A DNA stretch of 64,000 nt from Pseudeuparius sepicola (Eukaryota > Arthropoda > Insecta > Coleoptera > Anthribidae): positions 47,181,223 through 47,245,222 of the forward strand of contig OY987303.1 in assembly GCA_963920635.1 (NCBI GenBank), given 5' to 3'. Positions within the stretch are counted from its first letter, which is position 1, and every line of letters starts with the position of its first letter. Both the position numbers and the translations under genes were made by a program. The notes beneath the pieces are model-generated. The model was not told the DNA's origin. It did not search any database and worked only from the letters and a program-made list of their open reading frames with translations. Below, piece after piece: positions 34,071 through 47,329 of the stretch.

Positions 34071-36605
34071 GGACAACAGGGATACTACAGGTCAGGGGAT
34101 GACCCACTACAATATCCACTATTAATTATATAATGTAAACGAATACACAGGTCGCACACTATGAACTGTACATTATGCTAATATTATAGTTAGGAATTCA
34201 AAAAGTAATGAGTGAACAATAAATTATATATCTATATCGCGGTTATCAGATACATTGAGTTAATGGTAAAGAAAAAATCATATCGCACATTAGTGCTGTT
34301 AGAGGTAAAAAAAGAGATAAATACTTACATTAAAAATGAAGAGAGTTTATCCGAAAAACAAAGTTCAAACAATATATTATATATAGGTACTTATGCTATT
34401 GAAGATATCGACATCGACAAAAAATAATCTTTTAGTGCTTTCTTTATCTTTGTCAGTGACATTGAAAACAAATCGACATAACAATTCATGTAGTTACAAT
34501 GCCTCAAGGATCTACATAAAGGCGAGTTTAGGGAACAATTTGTTCTTCTGAAAGGGATGTTAAATAGCTCGTAGTTTCTTAGGTGCCTATGTGGAACATT
34601 AATATAGATAAGAGATAATAGATCGGGATTACGCATAATATTGTTATACAACTTGTATATCACCAGGACGTCAGACACCACCCTTCTATTTTCCAATGAT
34701 AACATATTGTAGTTGGTTAGTGCTGCTGAAATGTTGCCTTCTAGAATCATAATGTTATTTGTTTTGAAGCAAAGAAATTTTAAAAATTTATTTTGAACAT
34801 TTTCTAGTCTAGACACATACGTTTTATACTGGGGGTTCCAGATAACACTGCCAAAACTCAATTTACTTAAAACAAATGCATTATAAACGGCCAAAAGTGG
34901 CTTGGCGTTCGAAAAACACGCACACTTGCGTTTAATGTATCCCAGCATTCTCAAGGATGAATTAATTACACTATCAATATGTAGGTCAAATATTAACTTG
35001 GGATCAAATATGATGCCCAGATCCCGTACATAACTAACTCGTTTAAAATTTTCGCCATTTAATTTATAGGAAAAGTTTATGGGTTGAAAGTTTCTTGTAA
35101 AAGTCATGTAGCAACATTTGCCCAAATTTAGAAATAATCCGTTATCCTCGCAGAAAACAACTAGGCGATCTAAATATTCCTGAATCTTAGTGCAGTCTAT
35201 TGTCGAAGTCACATCTAAGTAAATCTTCATATCATCTGCGTATAATAGAAAATTACTGTGTCTGAAACATGATTTAATTTTGTTTATGTAAACAATAAAC
35301 AAAATTGGTCCCAGATGGGACCCTTGAGGAACCCCAGATGTTGGTGTGTATTCTGTAGACCTGAACCCCTGCAAAGCTACGAATTGGGATCTGTTTTTCA
35401 CATATGAAGTCATCCATCTCAGGAGAACGCCATTCAGACCAACCTCAGCAAGCCGAGATAGTAATATGTTGTGACTTATCTTGTCGAATGCCTTACTGAA
35501 GTCGGTGTCGGTCGGCGTCTACCTGGATTTGTTTGTCCAAGTGCTTATGCAAAAATTCGGTATATATTAGTAAATTGGATTCAAGAGATCTACCCTCAAA
35601 GAAACCGTGCTGCTCCGGTGATATCAAATTTCTAATTAGAGAAGATATGTACCTATAGACCATCTTTTCAAAAATTTTAGGAATTACCGATAGTATACTT
35701 ATAGGGCGATAATTTTTTATATCATCTTTTTTACCACTCTTAAAACAAGGCAACACGGGCACGCTTCCAGGCATCTGGAAACTCACCGGTGTCCAATGAC
35801 TGGTTAAAAAACATAGTAACTGGTGCGGACAAAGAAGCGGCGCAATTTTTGACAAAGAGCACCGGAAGTTCGTCCGGCCCAGCGCTCTTACTGACATCGA
35901 GAGCTCGGAGTTCCTCGAGTACCTCCCTCTCCTCCAACTTAATGCAATTGAGATTATAATTGTTATTGACAGAGATAGAGGAAACCTGACTAAAATCAAA
36001 ATTAAAACGCTCGGGCTCAAAAACGCTTTTAAAGAAACTAGAAAAAAGGTTACATACTTCTTGCCCATTATTAGCTATTTCCTTGTCCAGAAAAAGTTCG
36101 TTTGGAATTCTGCTTTTAGCCTGTTTTTTAATAGATATATAGTTCCAGAAACGTTTTGGGTTGGAGGGTAGACTCGATTGGATTGATTTTAAATAATTTT
36201 TGTAATCCCTTTCTATTAATTTTTTCGACCGGGCCCGCAAACTTTTATACGAGTTATAATCGTTGTCATTTTTACAAGTGCGCCACTTTTTATGAGCTTT
36301 ATTCTTACACCTGACCACATTTATGGTATTACTTGAATAATACGTGGGATAGTGTTTATTTTTTAAATATTTTGGAACGTGTTTGTTAATTACTGTAGTT
36401 ATATTTTTATAAAATATATCAATGTTGTTATTTAAAGATTTGCTAGAAAAGATCTGTTCCCATGAAATTAACGATAAATCCTGATTAATTAATATATAAT
36501 TCGCTTTTTTAAAGTTATGTACATAAACGCTGTCACGAAATTGCAAGTACTTGTACAAGGGCAATTCGAAAAGCAATTCTATAGAAGGGTGGTGTTGATC
36601 CTCCG
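34034..36605 (-). pseudogene. 5'-truncated LINE with reverse transcriptase
   Basis: The - strand starts inside the C-terminus of an endonuclease (DQHHPSIELLF at about 36,600), then a linker (36,576-35,770) and reverse transcriptase: SKSAGPDELPVLFVKN, DDIKNYRPISILSVIPKIFE, SPEQHGFFEGRSLESNLL, TDFSKAFDKISHN, TSGVPQGSHLGPILFIVYIN and LLYADDMKIYLD (catalytic YADD at about 35,240). The frame ends at a stop at 34,391. A 3' UTR of about 320 bp follows, then an (AAAT)n tail at 34,070-34,034, typical of LINE 3' ends. At least two frame shifts (about 35,765 and 35,510) make it non-functional. The family looks jockey/CR1-like, a different clade from the fragment at 31,430. 5' truncation is the usual result of incomplete reverse transcription. 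Confidence 0.9.
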
Positions 36606-37049
36606 GTACATAGGAGGCTTTAAAAATTTGAAATTAAAATGGTTTTCATGCACTTAATCGAATGTCGAATAGCTACCCGGGAATTGTTATTTTAAATAAT
36701 AATAAAATACTAAACTCGTAGACATTCTTTGATGGTTTTATGAAAATAAATTAAAAATACATTTTAAATTTAACCTAACTCTTGGTAGGTACCTACTTAA
36801 TGACATAGAAATTGTCTTAAAAATTAATGACAATAACAAAATTACAATAAATGCTTAGTGAACCTCTATAGTATTTACAACTAGTTTTCACAACAAACAA
36901 CACCATATATTCTTCAAGATTTCATCATTTCAGCTGTTGCTTGCTTGAAGTATTTTTATTTTTACATTTTGTGGAGCTGTTGAGTAAACTTTTCTGTTTA
37001 GGTAACCTCATATGAAAAAGTCCATTGGGGATGTCATTATTGACGTCAT
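36606..37049. other. No gene recognised
   Basis: AT-rich spacer. A TGACGTCA palindrome occurs at 37,049. Confidence 0.5.
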
Positions 37050-38312
37050 AATGCTATTAGTCGAGGCCAACGATAAAGACAGGCCACGGCGCTAACCCAT
37101 AATCGCGTAGTCACGTGACCAACTTAGTGCTATATAATGAAAGGCATTTTTGGAGATAAGTAGAAAAAACAAATTTCGTAACAATTTGGCAAGTTTTCTT
37201 TCATCTATAACATTATTGGTTTTGTGCATCCAAGCTTTCTCTAATTGTTTTTTCAAAATTTTCAACCTGCCTCAGCTGTTTTAGGCTGAGAGTTAAACGG
37301 CACTGCACTCACAATATTTTGGCACTTCTCAAAAATTGTTGGGACATCACCTTCCTTTAGCTTAGGTGATATTCTCTATAGGTATTTTCCTCCCACAACA
37401 CATTTGTCCACTTTAATTGTTTCACTTTCTTGAAAATGTGTTAGCCACACATAATTAAGGGTTTTTTAGAAATTAAATCTGTTGTAATTTGACGAATCCA
37501 TTTTTAGCGGAAATTATCATCCCGAGGCTAAACAAATGTTTGTTATGGCGACACTTTCTTCCTGGCATTTTTAATATGTATAAATATAATGTAAACAGAC
37601 CCAATATTTGGTATTTAGGTTATTTTTTACGAAATAAAAATGAAAACTAACCTCAGTAGGTAAGTATACTGCAAATATTGACGAGGTCTCAGTTGTTCGG
37701 CAGCGTGAAAGACCGAATAGATAAACCGTATCGGGGCGTGGGTCGACAACGAAAATCAACGGTTACAACACTGATTTATTTCGCACAAGGTGAATCGTGA
37801 ATACAATAAATACACAAACCCGAACGTGGTCAACGGGAACGGCTTCCAGCCACCCGGACCGTCTGAACTCGCGGATCTCCCGTAAGCAGTTCACCCCTCT
37901 GTGAATCAGGCTCCACTGTCCAGTCCAATACGGTCCATGTCCATAATAGTCCATTACGGAATTCCGGGCTCCCTATTCTGTGGTTCGGGGGAGAATTCCC
38001 CTTTACAGCGCTCACGCGTCGGTGCGAGCAGCACCAATACTCTTGGACGCCACGACTCCCACCCAGAGGCCATAATAATACCTGGGCGGTTCCTCTCCGC
38101 CAGGACGCCCAGGACACACGCGCACTAGACACAAACTTGTTTCTAAAATATAAACTAAGACGTTTAAAAACATTTTAAACATTGAAAACTTCTCAAAACC
38201 CAAGCTGCAGCTTTCAGTTATGTGACAAATGATATCTGACGTCTGACTAAGATGGTCACGTGATTTTTGTGCGCCAGGGCCTGTCTTTATAGTAGGCCTT
38301 GGCTATTAGTGC
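37050..38312. mobile_element. Inverted-repeat-bounded block with LTR-like interior
   Basis: About 70-80 bp around 37,050-37,130 (AAAGACAGGCC, GTCACGTGACCA) is repeated inverted at 38,236-38,312 (TGGTCACGTGA, GGCCTGTCTTT). Inside, 37,690-38,160 is GC-rich; read on the - strand it has GTGCGAAATAAATCAGTGTT, with an AATAAA signal, and a GC-rich upstream half, like the R-U5 part of an LTR. The ORFs here (up to 100 aa, both strands) look accidental. It could be a TIR element that took in an LTR, or one LTR element with complex flanks. I could not fix TG...CA ends or a target duplication. Confidence 0.5.
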
Positions 38313-39699
38313 ATAATTGTATCCATGCGTAACTAGATCTTATGTCAACCACAAATATCACAAATTTTTCTTAAATTTTTGTTGTAAATACAGAACAGGC
38401 AGGTGTAACACAAAATTAAATGAGACATTGTGCTTTACAAAACACACATAATTAAAGATTTTTTTCAAATAATTTAATTTCCGAGCCACAGATGGTGCAA
38501 AATTTATGGCAATCCATACGACAAAACTAATATATTATCACACATAAATTGGGTTAGTTCTTGCAAACAATTTATATGTTAAACTTTTTCCGTATGTCAA
38601 AAAATAAGAAAGTTACAGCGGTCTAAAATTTAGAATTTTTTGTTTTTTTTTTTGTCCATAGTTTCCGTAGGTGGCCATGAAAAGAAACTTTCAATATGAC
38701 AAAAGAAGGTTGCTGTCAAAAAACAGCCAAGATGTTTTGAGAGAACCACTTATATAAGCCCACCCTGTATACAACTCTTCTCAGCTGTGTCAGTGACGTC
38801 AAGCTAATGAGAGCCTTCCATGATTTTTTTATTTTTGAGCTTTAATTTGGAGGGCATTTAGAGCCTTGTATGGCTTTTAAAGAGTTTTTTGTGAATATCA
38901 CTGTTGTATTATAGTTGATTAATTTCACGGCTTTTAAAGTTTCCAATATTTTCCAATCGGCAAGTAAAAAGGGCAAATCACAATTTATAAATTTACTGTA
39001 TTCTGTAAATTATAGATATATGTGTCGTGAATTGGTTAAACATACTAGTTTGTCAAAATTGCTTTTCATGTTCGTGTTGGCTTCTTTGAGCTACTTACTT
39101 AAATAAATAATAAATGAAAGTAATCCAAGTATTTTCTCGGCAATTGTGAAAGTGATGTGTCAAATATTTATTAGCTATTAGTCTAAAGAAGTCATTACCT
39201 TATTATATTGTTATGTTTAGTCCAGTTCACAACTTTATATTTTTAGGATATCTGACTTTTATTTCCATAGGGATGTGGTCGAAAATTTTAGACTACCAAA
39301 AGTAGATTGAATGTTCAATGTTAAACATATTGTAAGTTGTAAGAATTTTCTCTCAAAATAATCCAAATTTGTCGTGTCAGTTACCAAACTTTATTGTTTA
39401 CGTCCAAACAATAAACTAAAATACATAAAGTAGGGGAATTAATATTTGAATCCCAATCCGTCGACAAAAAATCATTTTGAAATACCTTCTATCCTGATCA
39501 TAGAGAAAATCGAATTTTTACCTTTTTTGCATATACACCCTGTGGACACCCTGTATAAGCTATAGTGTTAAAAATTTGTATTTGGAGTTTTCAGGTACTC
39601 TTCGTTTTTCCTTTTGTCATTTTTGGGGGTCTTATTTTAATCACAGCATGCCATGAAAAACTTACATTTCCAAAAATATTAGGATGCAGGTCTTTTGGA
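38313..39699. other. No gene; transposon-end relics
   Basis: CACCCTGTATACA at about 38,760 and CACCCTGTGGACACCCTGTA at about 39,537 are right-hand ends of CAGGG-type elements with no clear left ends. The 63-aa and 73-aa frames have no recognisable domain. Confidence 0.45.
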
Positions 39700-39768
39700 G
39701 TAGGTATATACTACTATATTATAGTAGGTATATACTACTATATTATAGGTATATACTACTATATTATG
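39700..39768. repeat. Tandem repeat, about 3 units of 21-24 bp
   Basis: The unit TAGGTATATACTACTATATTA is repeated nearly three times. It explains the repeated YYI/GIYYY run in the two ORFs that cross it. Confidence 0.85.
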
Positions 39769-42700
39769 GAGAGAAAAAAAAGTTGAGAATAGCTAATGAA
39801 TTGTTTCGACTTTACACACTGAATATTGTGGCTTTTATAGCTTATATTTTTTACTTTGTTAAGAAAACACAAAACCCTTAACAATGGAAGAGAAATCTAA
39901 TTTCATTATTTGCCGTGGTGGTTTGCCCAAAAACGAAAAAGCTAGCTTCATAATTGCAAATTACGAAGCCAAGATGCTTTACAAACCGTATAAAGTCCAA
40001 TATTTTATGTAAGATCGATCGACTGCGACCATTTATTATCAGCGGACAAAAGAGCATTGACAGGGTAGGTAGTTCCACGGACAGTATTTTACACAAAATT
40101 ACTATTAAATACATTATTAAACCAGAAAATTAATATTCTTTATGAGTATTTTAAAAACATCAATTTCCTTTTCTGGTAATATTTGCCCTTTGATGCAGTA
40201 TTCTTCAAAAGACCGTTTAGTAGCTTCAGCGGATATTTCGGGAAGCCACATTCACGGACAGGGCGATCAAAACTAGCCCAAATTTAATTTTCTTTTGATA
40301 AATTTACAAGCTGTATTATATTCAATTATCTATTGTATAGTGTTTGCGGTCTAGTCGCCAGTATAAAAAGAGAAGAGAAAAGGGAAAGATCTTTAAAAAA
40401 CAGAATCAACCCCAGGATAATTTATCAACAATGTACATTTTAACATATTTATTTCTTTAGCCTTTGCTACAGTGCCCATGGACTATCATCTGTTATCTAC
40501 CTATTCTGAAATAATATATTATCTATATAGCTCCGGCTCTATAGAAACCTTTGTGATGTGACTATTTGTTGCCACTCTGTATCCTGTATCCGCTGTCATC
40601 ATATTATCACTGATGAATCTCGTCTCATAATATTTAAATGTAACAATGATTTATTACTAAAAAACCATCCGCCTTACGATCGGTGAGCGGGTGGAGTTTA
40701 TATTATGCGCCACCGCTAGCCAATTTATTTTTCAGCTATAACAATGATCACTTAAATAAAAATCAACCTCAGGTAAGCTTTGGAAATGCAAATGTAAGAT
40801 GTAGCTTAATTTTAGTCATATCAGCATTGGTAAGTGATAATTGTGATATATATAAAATAATGAAAGATATAACTTTTACTGGGTTTGCAGTCAAGTTGGT
40901 CTTTAAAGAAAACTATTTGTTAGTTGCCAATCTTTCGGAATTATTTATTCCTTCTTCAGGACAGCTACAATATGTTTAAATAATTTATACATATTATATA
41001 ATATAGAATTTTACTTACTCAACGCTAGATTTGTTTTAAAACTATATTATCCCTGGCAAATTTATGACATATTTTTTACATGACTTAAAATTTTAAATGT
41101 TGAAATTTTTTAATAGATATCTAATCTAAAAATATAATTTTCAACTTTTATAGACAACGTATTTATATCATGGAAGACTTGATAAAAATTAATTAATTTT
41201 CATTTGTTTTGTTATATTATGTTTGCAAAATGTCTGAATATGTCTAATTAGATTATGATTTTAAGTATTTTATTTTATTTTCGGCTAATACCTACCAAAA
41301 ATAAATTTCCGAGGATTCTTTGTTCGAAAATGTTTGAATTAAAAAAGTTGTTGATACTAAATTATTGTAAGGTCTAGTGAATTATGCGTCTAATATGCCA
41401 ATGTGAATCTCATGAAAATTACAAACCTGGATTCACTTTCCTTCAAAGCAGCAATATTTCGATTTCAATTCGATTTGTACAAATTTAGATTCCCAGTGCG
41501 ACCAAAGACGTACAAGTCCCATGTAGGTAGGAAAAGTTCTCCGTGACCTTTTCATCGTATTTTTATATATTTTATATTTGTTGTGAAGTTCTACACTATC
41601 TCTTAATTGTTAAAGCGGATAGGTCTTCATTAAGAGGGTATTACATTACCTTTTTTCTTCAAATATGTATTAACAATGGAGAAAATCAAAGGTTTACGTC
41701 AAAATAATATAATATAACCACTTTACATTACATTAGTGAAAATCCAAGCTTTCGTTAAGAAATAGGCATCCATGGCTTATCTACTAATAAAAGAATTGAG
41801 CAAAACTAAGTATTAGTAGCTCGTAAGAGAAAATTTTTATATTGAAAACTGACGGCACTGAGAGTCTTTAGGCAACCAGGTGCTCAGATAGTTTCAGAAA
41901 GTTACACAGGGTCTTCGGCTTTTTTGAGACTATATTTTTTTAGGTATATATTTTTTATTAAAGCGATTCTTTCGCTTATTTTGCTCCCCACAAAAAAGGT
42001 AAGAAAACAAAACATGGTAATTTTGGACAGCTAGTCGACGTTAAAAAAGAAACAGACATCCATGGCCAACTTTGCGGCCAATACTAAAAATACCTTAAAA
42101 AATGACTTCATAGGCGTGCTCTTGTGGTTCAACTTTAAAATTAAAATAGTTAAAAATTTTCTACGGCCGTAGCATATTTATTGCAAAAGATGGGAGAACA
42201 TTTTTATATTGAAATTTGATGGCACTGAGAAAGTTAATGAAACCAGGTGGTCCAGATAGTTTCAGAAAATTGCAGACACTTTTTGTTGATTTAAAAAACT
42301 CAAAAAAATAAATGCTATTTTTTTAATTGATATGTGCTATAAAAAGTAGGTAATATTTTTAGATATTTTTATGTGAGATTATGATTTTTATGAAGTGTAA
42401 CAACATTGCAGAATTTAAACGCCAGCGATCCCAAACCTTAAAAAAATCTAGTAAAAACAGAAATTTTATTTTTGAGCTTCTTAAAAAAATAACTTCATAA
42501 GTGTGCTCCAGGGGTTCAACTTTACACCTGGTTAAAATTTGTGTGCGGGTCAAAAAATCACCCTGTTTAATGATACTTTTGCCCAATTTGAGAATTTTTA
42601 TATTGCGCGACAAGTTCCCTTTTCTAGCTGCCCTTACCTAGCTGCCCAAAATTGCCACGTTTTTGTTTCTTACGTTTTTTTATGGGTCGTTTTATGTTTT

Positions 42701-43182
42701 GGTCGATTCCCAGTGATAAATAATGCTAAAAAATATATAGGGAGTTCCATTCTGCGGGTTGTCAAATTTGAGCAAAATAGGATTTTTATGAAGGCACCTG
42801 GCAAGTCAAGTGTATCATGGAATCCCCTCAAAATAGTTGAATTGTAAACAAAAGAACTGAAAGTATTGGCGGGCAAACATCAAATACAAAATTATACAGA
42901 GTGTCTTTCTCTGTGCCATCACAAAATACTGAATTGTTGGAACTTTATATAGGTCAAAAATCGAGTATATCAAAACAGACATCATAAACGAACTAAACGT
43001 AAAAAAAAACAGAAACCTGCCAGCCGCTTAAGAGGCCGAGTAAAAACCTATTTTAAAGCAAGGGAAGATTTGAAAAATAGATTAAATATGTACCAATTAT
43101 ATCACCTTTGTATATCAGATTCTAGGTATAGAGAGAAAGACATAGAAACACGCATTTTAATGAACATGTTTAATATATAATG
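39769..43182. other. No gene; imperfect direct duplication
   Basis: Mainly AT-rich. 41,755-41,935 and 42,050-42,290 share blocks in the same order (GGCATCCATGGC / GACATCCATGGCC; TTTTTATATTGAAA; GGCACTGAGA; CAGATAGTTTCAGAAA), a diverged direct duplication; part recurs weakly at about 42,480-42,620. No coding potential is recognised. Confidence 0.5.
40926..40960 (-). other. Penelope-type hammerhead-like motif 3
   Basis: The - strand reads CCTGAAGA, an extra A, a 5-bp hairpin GGAAT...ATTCC, then GAAAGATTGGC. It has the same layout as the motif at 28,305, with one core change (CTGAAGA for CTGATGA). Confidence 0.45.
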
Positions 43183-43259
43183 TTTATAATAATGTTTATA
43201 ATAATGTTTATAATAATGTTTATAATAATGTTTATAATAATGTTTATAATAATGTTTAT
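43183..43259. repeat. 12-bp tandem repeat
   Basis: About six perfect units of ATAATGTTTATA. Confidence 0.95.
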
Positions 43260-44324
43260 TTTATGAAAATACAGAAAATGTGAAAGAAACAAAGTTTTGA
43301 CCAGTTACAAAATTGAAAGAAAATTAATTACGATAAATGCCTTTTCACTACTGCTTTTATCGATGCTTTTATAGTTACCGGGACAGCCCGGTACACAACA
43401 TTTGTTTACCATTTTCAGTTACACAATGCCGAGCACAACAAATGATACAAGAATATGAGTCTGTAAGATGTTACAAATAAACAAATACGTTCTATGGCAA
43501 GAAGCACGACTGACATTATTTGACAACTTATAACTGATAGCCTCTAGGCAGTGACGTCAGAGTGACGTAGCGCTATTGTTGTTCGGCTTTAGTAGAGGTA
43601 GTGTTGGCCATTTATCGATAAAGAAGGGCACTTTATAAAGGAAGAACGTTCGTCGGATTGACAAGTTCGTAAAAAATGAACATGTCATAGGAATGGGCGT
43701 TCCGTCGGCGTGTGCAACGATATAGGTACCTACCTGCCGTGTCGCATTAAAAAACTGTGTCGTGCCAGTAATTACGAGCTTTGTTAAATTACAGAGGAAC
43801 ATAGTGAAATGGCAAACTTGCTTAAATAAATAATCCTCCTAGAATTTTAATGCGATATGATAATCCCCGTGATTAGTGGCGTAAGTGCTCCCAGACAGGC
43901 AGTCGGCCATTTTGTAGATAGTAGGTACGCTGCGCGCCGGGGCAGAGCGGTAAGATAATAGGCAGCCTGCAGCCTGGCTCGAACAATGATAACTTTGGCC
44001 TGGCCGGGTGATATGTGACCGACAACTTCCACAGCGTACCTACTCATCTAGAACTACTACCGCTTATTTGTGCCTGACTACTAGCCGGCCGACCATAAAA
44101 CGGGCTGTTTTGTTTTATGGCGAATTGCGCGATTAGAATAGTTTAGAATCAGTGTTGTTTTATATGGCCGATTTCACACTTCGACGGTGTTGCTTAGAAC
44201 TGTGCTTTATACAGGGTGTTTCCTATACATGCAGCACGTACTTAATGGTATATTCCTTGGGACAAAATAAGAAAAAAAGTTCCTGTAAACATATCCAGAA
44301 TCGCTTAATTATTTCCGAAATACA
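43260..44324. other. No gene; GC-rich block with hairpin
   Basis: 43,880-44,100 is GC-richer than its surroundings and bounded by a 12-bp inverted repeat GTAGGTACGCTG (43,920) / CAGCGTACCTAC (44,032). A TGACGTCA site lies at 43,553. TACAGGGTGTTTCC at about 44,212 is another lone transposon end. The ORFs of up to 104 aa are not recognised. Confidence 0.4.
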
Positions 44325-46233
44325 CACAGTAAAAAATCCGGTGTTGACAACGAAAAGTGGTCTGTATAAGTCCACACCATATCTGGTAAATTTTACACCT
44401 TCTTTTTTGGTCAATTTCACCAAATGTTCCGGTGTCAATAAGAACTATGCTGGTGTGAATATTTAACACCGTGTTGTGTAACTTTTACACGCGCAACTAT
44501 AGGTCAAAATGGTGTAATTTAATTTATTTGGTATTCTTTTCTTCTTCTTTCTCTCTTTTAGTTTTACATGTACCTACTTTATTTTAAAGAAATTTCAAAT
44601 GTCATCGATAAGTTCAAATTAAGAAAATGTGTTACTTGTAAAATAAAATAAAACTAAAAGACATAAAGAAGCTGTATGAACCAGACATATAATATGTGCT
44701 TGGTCTTCAATTTAAATTATTTGTAAGAAATAATAAACGGTAATAAGTAAAGAATAGTTATTTATGTACCAAAGCACTGAAGTTTAACTTTTTATGACTC
44801 ATGTGGAATTTAGATGCCGAGGCCTCTGGCCGAGGCAAATAAACCACATGAGTCATAAAAAGAACTTCAGTGCCGAGGTACATATTATATATATTTTTTT
44901 GAAATCGGAAAAAAGTTTTATTAGGCAAGAAAATAATAATAAGGAATCACCCGTCCATGAACAGATTACGCGCGGCGTTGCTTGACTTTGACGATCGCTC
45001 TACCTAGGTCAAGTGTGATAAAGACACGGCGGCTTCGAACAGAAAAACTAAACTGCTGCTTGTTGTACAGCCTCTATAATAAATCTATTGATATTCAAAC
45101 CTACTAAAATATTTATACTGATAGATTGCTCTGCTATAGGTAACAATTTCGCAATGTGTACGAATAGTTAAATGGGCCTTTATTGGCCGGGTTTTGAATA
45201 TTTGGTCACATTTAACGGGCGTGGCTCCGCGTCTGACGTTTGATGTTTACATCTCGCCAAGGCCTACTTATTGAAAGAATCGTACAATAATGGGTTACTT
45301 CGTCACTTTTAATGACGATTGTGGGACACTTTACTGACGATTTCAAGAAAAATACTTTATTTCAGTTCCAAAATATATGAACGATTCCTTACAAATAGGT
45401 ATAAAAATATCAACATTTTCTTATTAAAGCTAGAAATAAATATTCGTTCTCGCGGCCAAAAATATTTAGTTATAAAAAGTTATATATATAATATCGTACG
45501 AATTGGTAAGAAAAGTGTACCTAACCACAAACATAAGAAATGCTTTATGTTAGGAGGTTACTTATACTGCAAAAGAGCATTTTCTTTCAAATTCGTTCAT
45601 TTTGATGCGACTAAACTATTTCGTACAAATTCTCATACAATGTACTTAAGTAACTGTTGCCTTACAGAATTGTCCGTGTGAGACAAAGAAAACTTCAAAC
45701 GTTGCGACACATAGCGATTTAGTTAGATAGGCCTGTTCTCACAAGCACAAGCAGGTCCGAACTAAGTCGGAGCCAATCAGCAGGAATCAAAACAATCAGA
45801 ACAGTCACATAATTTAAAATCCGTCAATCAGATTGGCGACTGGTTTCTGATTTCGGTGAGAACAAACTCATATGATGATGCCATGGCTTCGATTGCCTAA
45901 GATTTTACACCCACAACTGGTGAAATACCTTCCGCCTCTCATCTACCTAACACGAACTTGTGTTAATACGTTCAATTTGACTCAGCTTAGTGCTAAGGGA
46001 CACGGAATGGTGTTAAGGAACACCGCGTGTTGTGAACAAACATGAAACCGTGTTAGAAATATAAAAAAATACACCCCTAATTGTTAAAATTAACGAATTT
46101 GTTATTGTAGTGTGAATTTTACCAAATGAGGTTTGGTTAAGATATTTGGAATCCACCAATTTTCGTGTCAAATTTTCACCAAATTTCTTTCACCACTTAC
46201 ACGAAGATGATTTACACAAATTTTTTTACTGTG
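44325..46233. mobile_element. CACAGTAAAAAA-ended TIR element with insertion
   Basis: The left end CACAGTAAAAAATCCGG and right end TTTTTTTACTGTG are inverted. Both terminal regions (44,325-44,530 and about 45,900-46,233) are crowded with GTGTTA/TAACAC and ACACC/GGTGT motifs, as expected for subterminal transposase sites. The left 430 bp is homologous to 2,415-2,865. A copy of the hairpin-headed repeat (44,757-45,350) sits inside. No transposase is recognised and no target duplication is evident, so the superfamily is unknown. Confidence 0.65.
44757..45350. repeat. Hairpin-headed dispersed repeat, copy 2
   Basis: Collinear with 26,728-27,347: the same 120-bp hairpin with TGACTCATGTGG / CCACATGAGTCA, then ATCACCCGTCCATGAAC and GCGGCGTTGCTTGACTTTG. 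It starts exactly where homology to the repeat at 2,415-2,865 stops, which marks the insertion point. Confidence 0.85.
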
Positions 46234-47329
46234 CAGGGTATTAAAGTTTTGTAAAAACATGTTTTCTATTACTATCTAAGAATTATTGTTTTGAATAAAG
46301 CAACTAAAATTATGTTGGGCTGCATCACCTATTAAATATTGTATACATACAATGCAATACAATACAATTTAAACATTGCTAAACTGTATATATTAGACTT
46401 TTGTTTAAATTTATGTACATTCAGAAAATAAACCAGTATCAAAAAGTCGAAAAAATCACGCCTGCCTAACTGCCTTGGACATCCAAGCGTCATGTTTGTT
46501 TTCGTTCTCCCTCCCCCGTAATTACACTTTACATATTCGCCAACAGTCCCGCAAGCGAAAGTCAAATGTTCGAGGTTACCCTGTTATTTTGGTTGCTAGT
46601 TGCGAAAGTGGTTGATAGGTATAAAAAGTATTGCCTAGCAACCCTTACGCAGGAAGAACCTTAAAACCATTAATAAAAGATATGTAGCAACGCGAAACTT
46701 GTGTCAATAGGTTTAACAACGATCGTGTTACAAACTGGTTTTGATCAGAAATAACACGAATTATACCAAAGAAAAATTAATATCAATGTTTTCCTGGCAT
46801 CAAATGAGAGCCGCCTAACAGATTAAATTTGACAGGCACCTCTCTAAGGGCGGGATAAGGCCACACGGCGACTAATTCGTAGATCCCGGGTTCAAATCCC
46901 ACATAAAGGCTAACTTTTTTATTTATTTTTTAATATCGCTGCATTATGCCTCTCATCACTGATTATTATATTTAGTAACTGAACAAAGCTTATTATGAAG
47001 ATTATTACCCACAATCTACTCCATAGTGTATTTAGAGTTTAATTCGAAGTACATATATAATCTGAAATTGTCGGTAGCAGGAAAAATGTAATAATACATT
47101 GCAGGATGCGAAAGCTCCTTTTTGACCTCGGAGGTACTTTTAACGTTAAACAACTCCTGGACCAAAAAAGTGCATTTAACCATCTGGCTACAAATAACTA
47201 TTACTCGGACGCCTCAGCTGTCATTTTCGCGATTAGTCGAAGGAAAGTCGTTCAAAATATATAGTTTTGGAGATATAAATTTAGAAGAAATTAATGTCAG
47301 AAAAATTCTCAAGCGCTATTTTACCCATA
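46234..47329. other. No gene; weak tRNA-like B box
   Basis: GATCCCGGGTTCAAATCCCA at about 46,888 has the form of a Pol III B box, but the arm does not pair as a T-stem (about 3 of 5 pairs) and no A box or cloverleaf is convincing. It may be a decayed tRNA or SINE head. The rest is AT-rich. Confidence 0.35.

Noticed and set aside
37763..38203. Overlapping 63-100 aa ORFs on both strands
   Set aside because: GC-rich LTR-like DNA gives open frames on both strands; no domain.
43183..43259. CRISPR-like array
   Set aside because: Perfect 12-bp tandem units without spacers in a eukaryotic genome; a simple minisatellite.
45319..45681. 120-aa + strand ORF
   Set aside because: It straddles the end of a dispersed repeat and has AT-driven composition; no family features.
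46860..46910. tRNA gene
   Set aside because: A B-box-like GGGTTCAAATCCC is present, but the T-stem has only about three pairs and no cloverleaf can be drawn.
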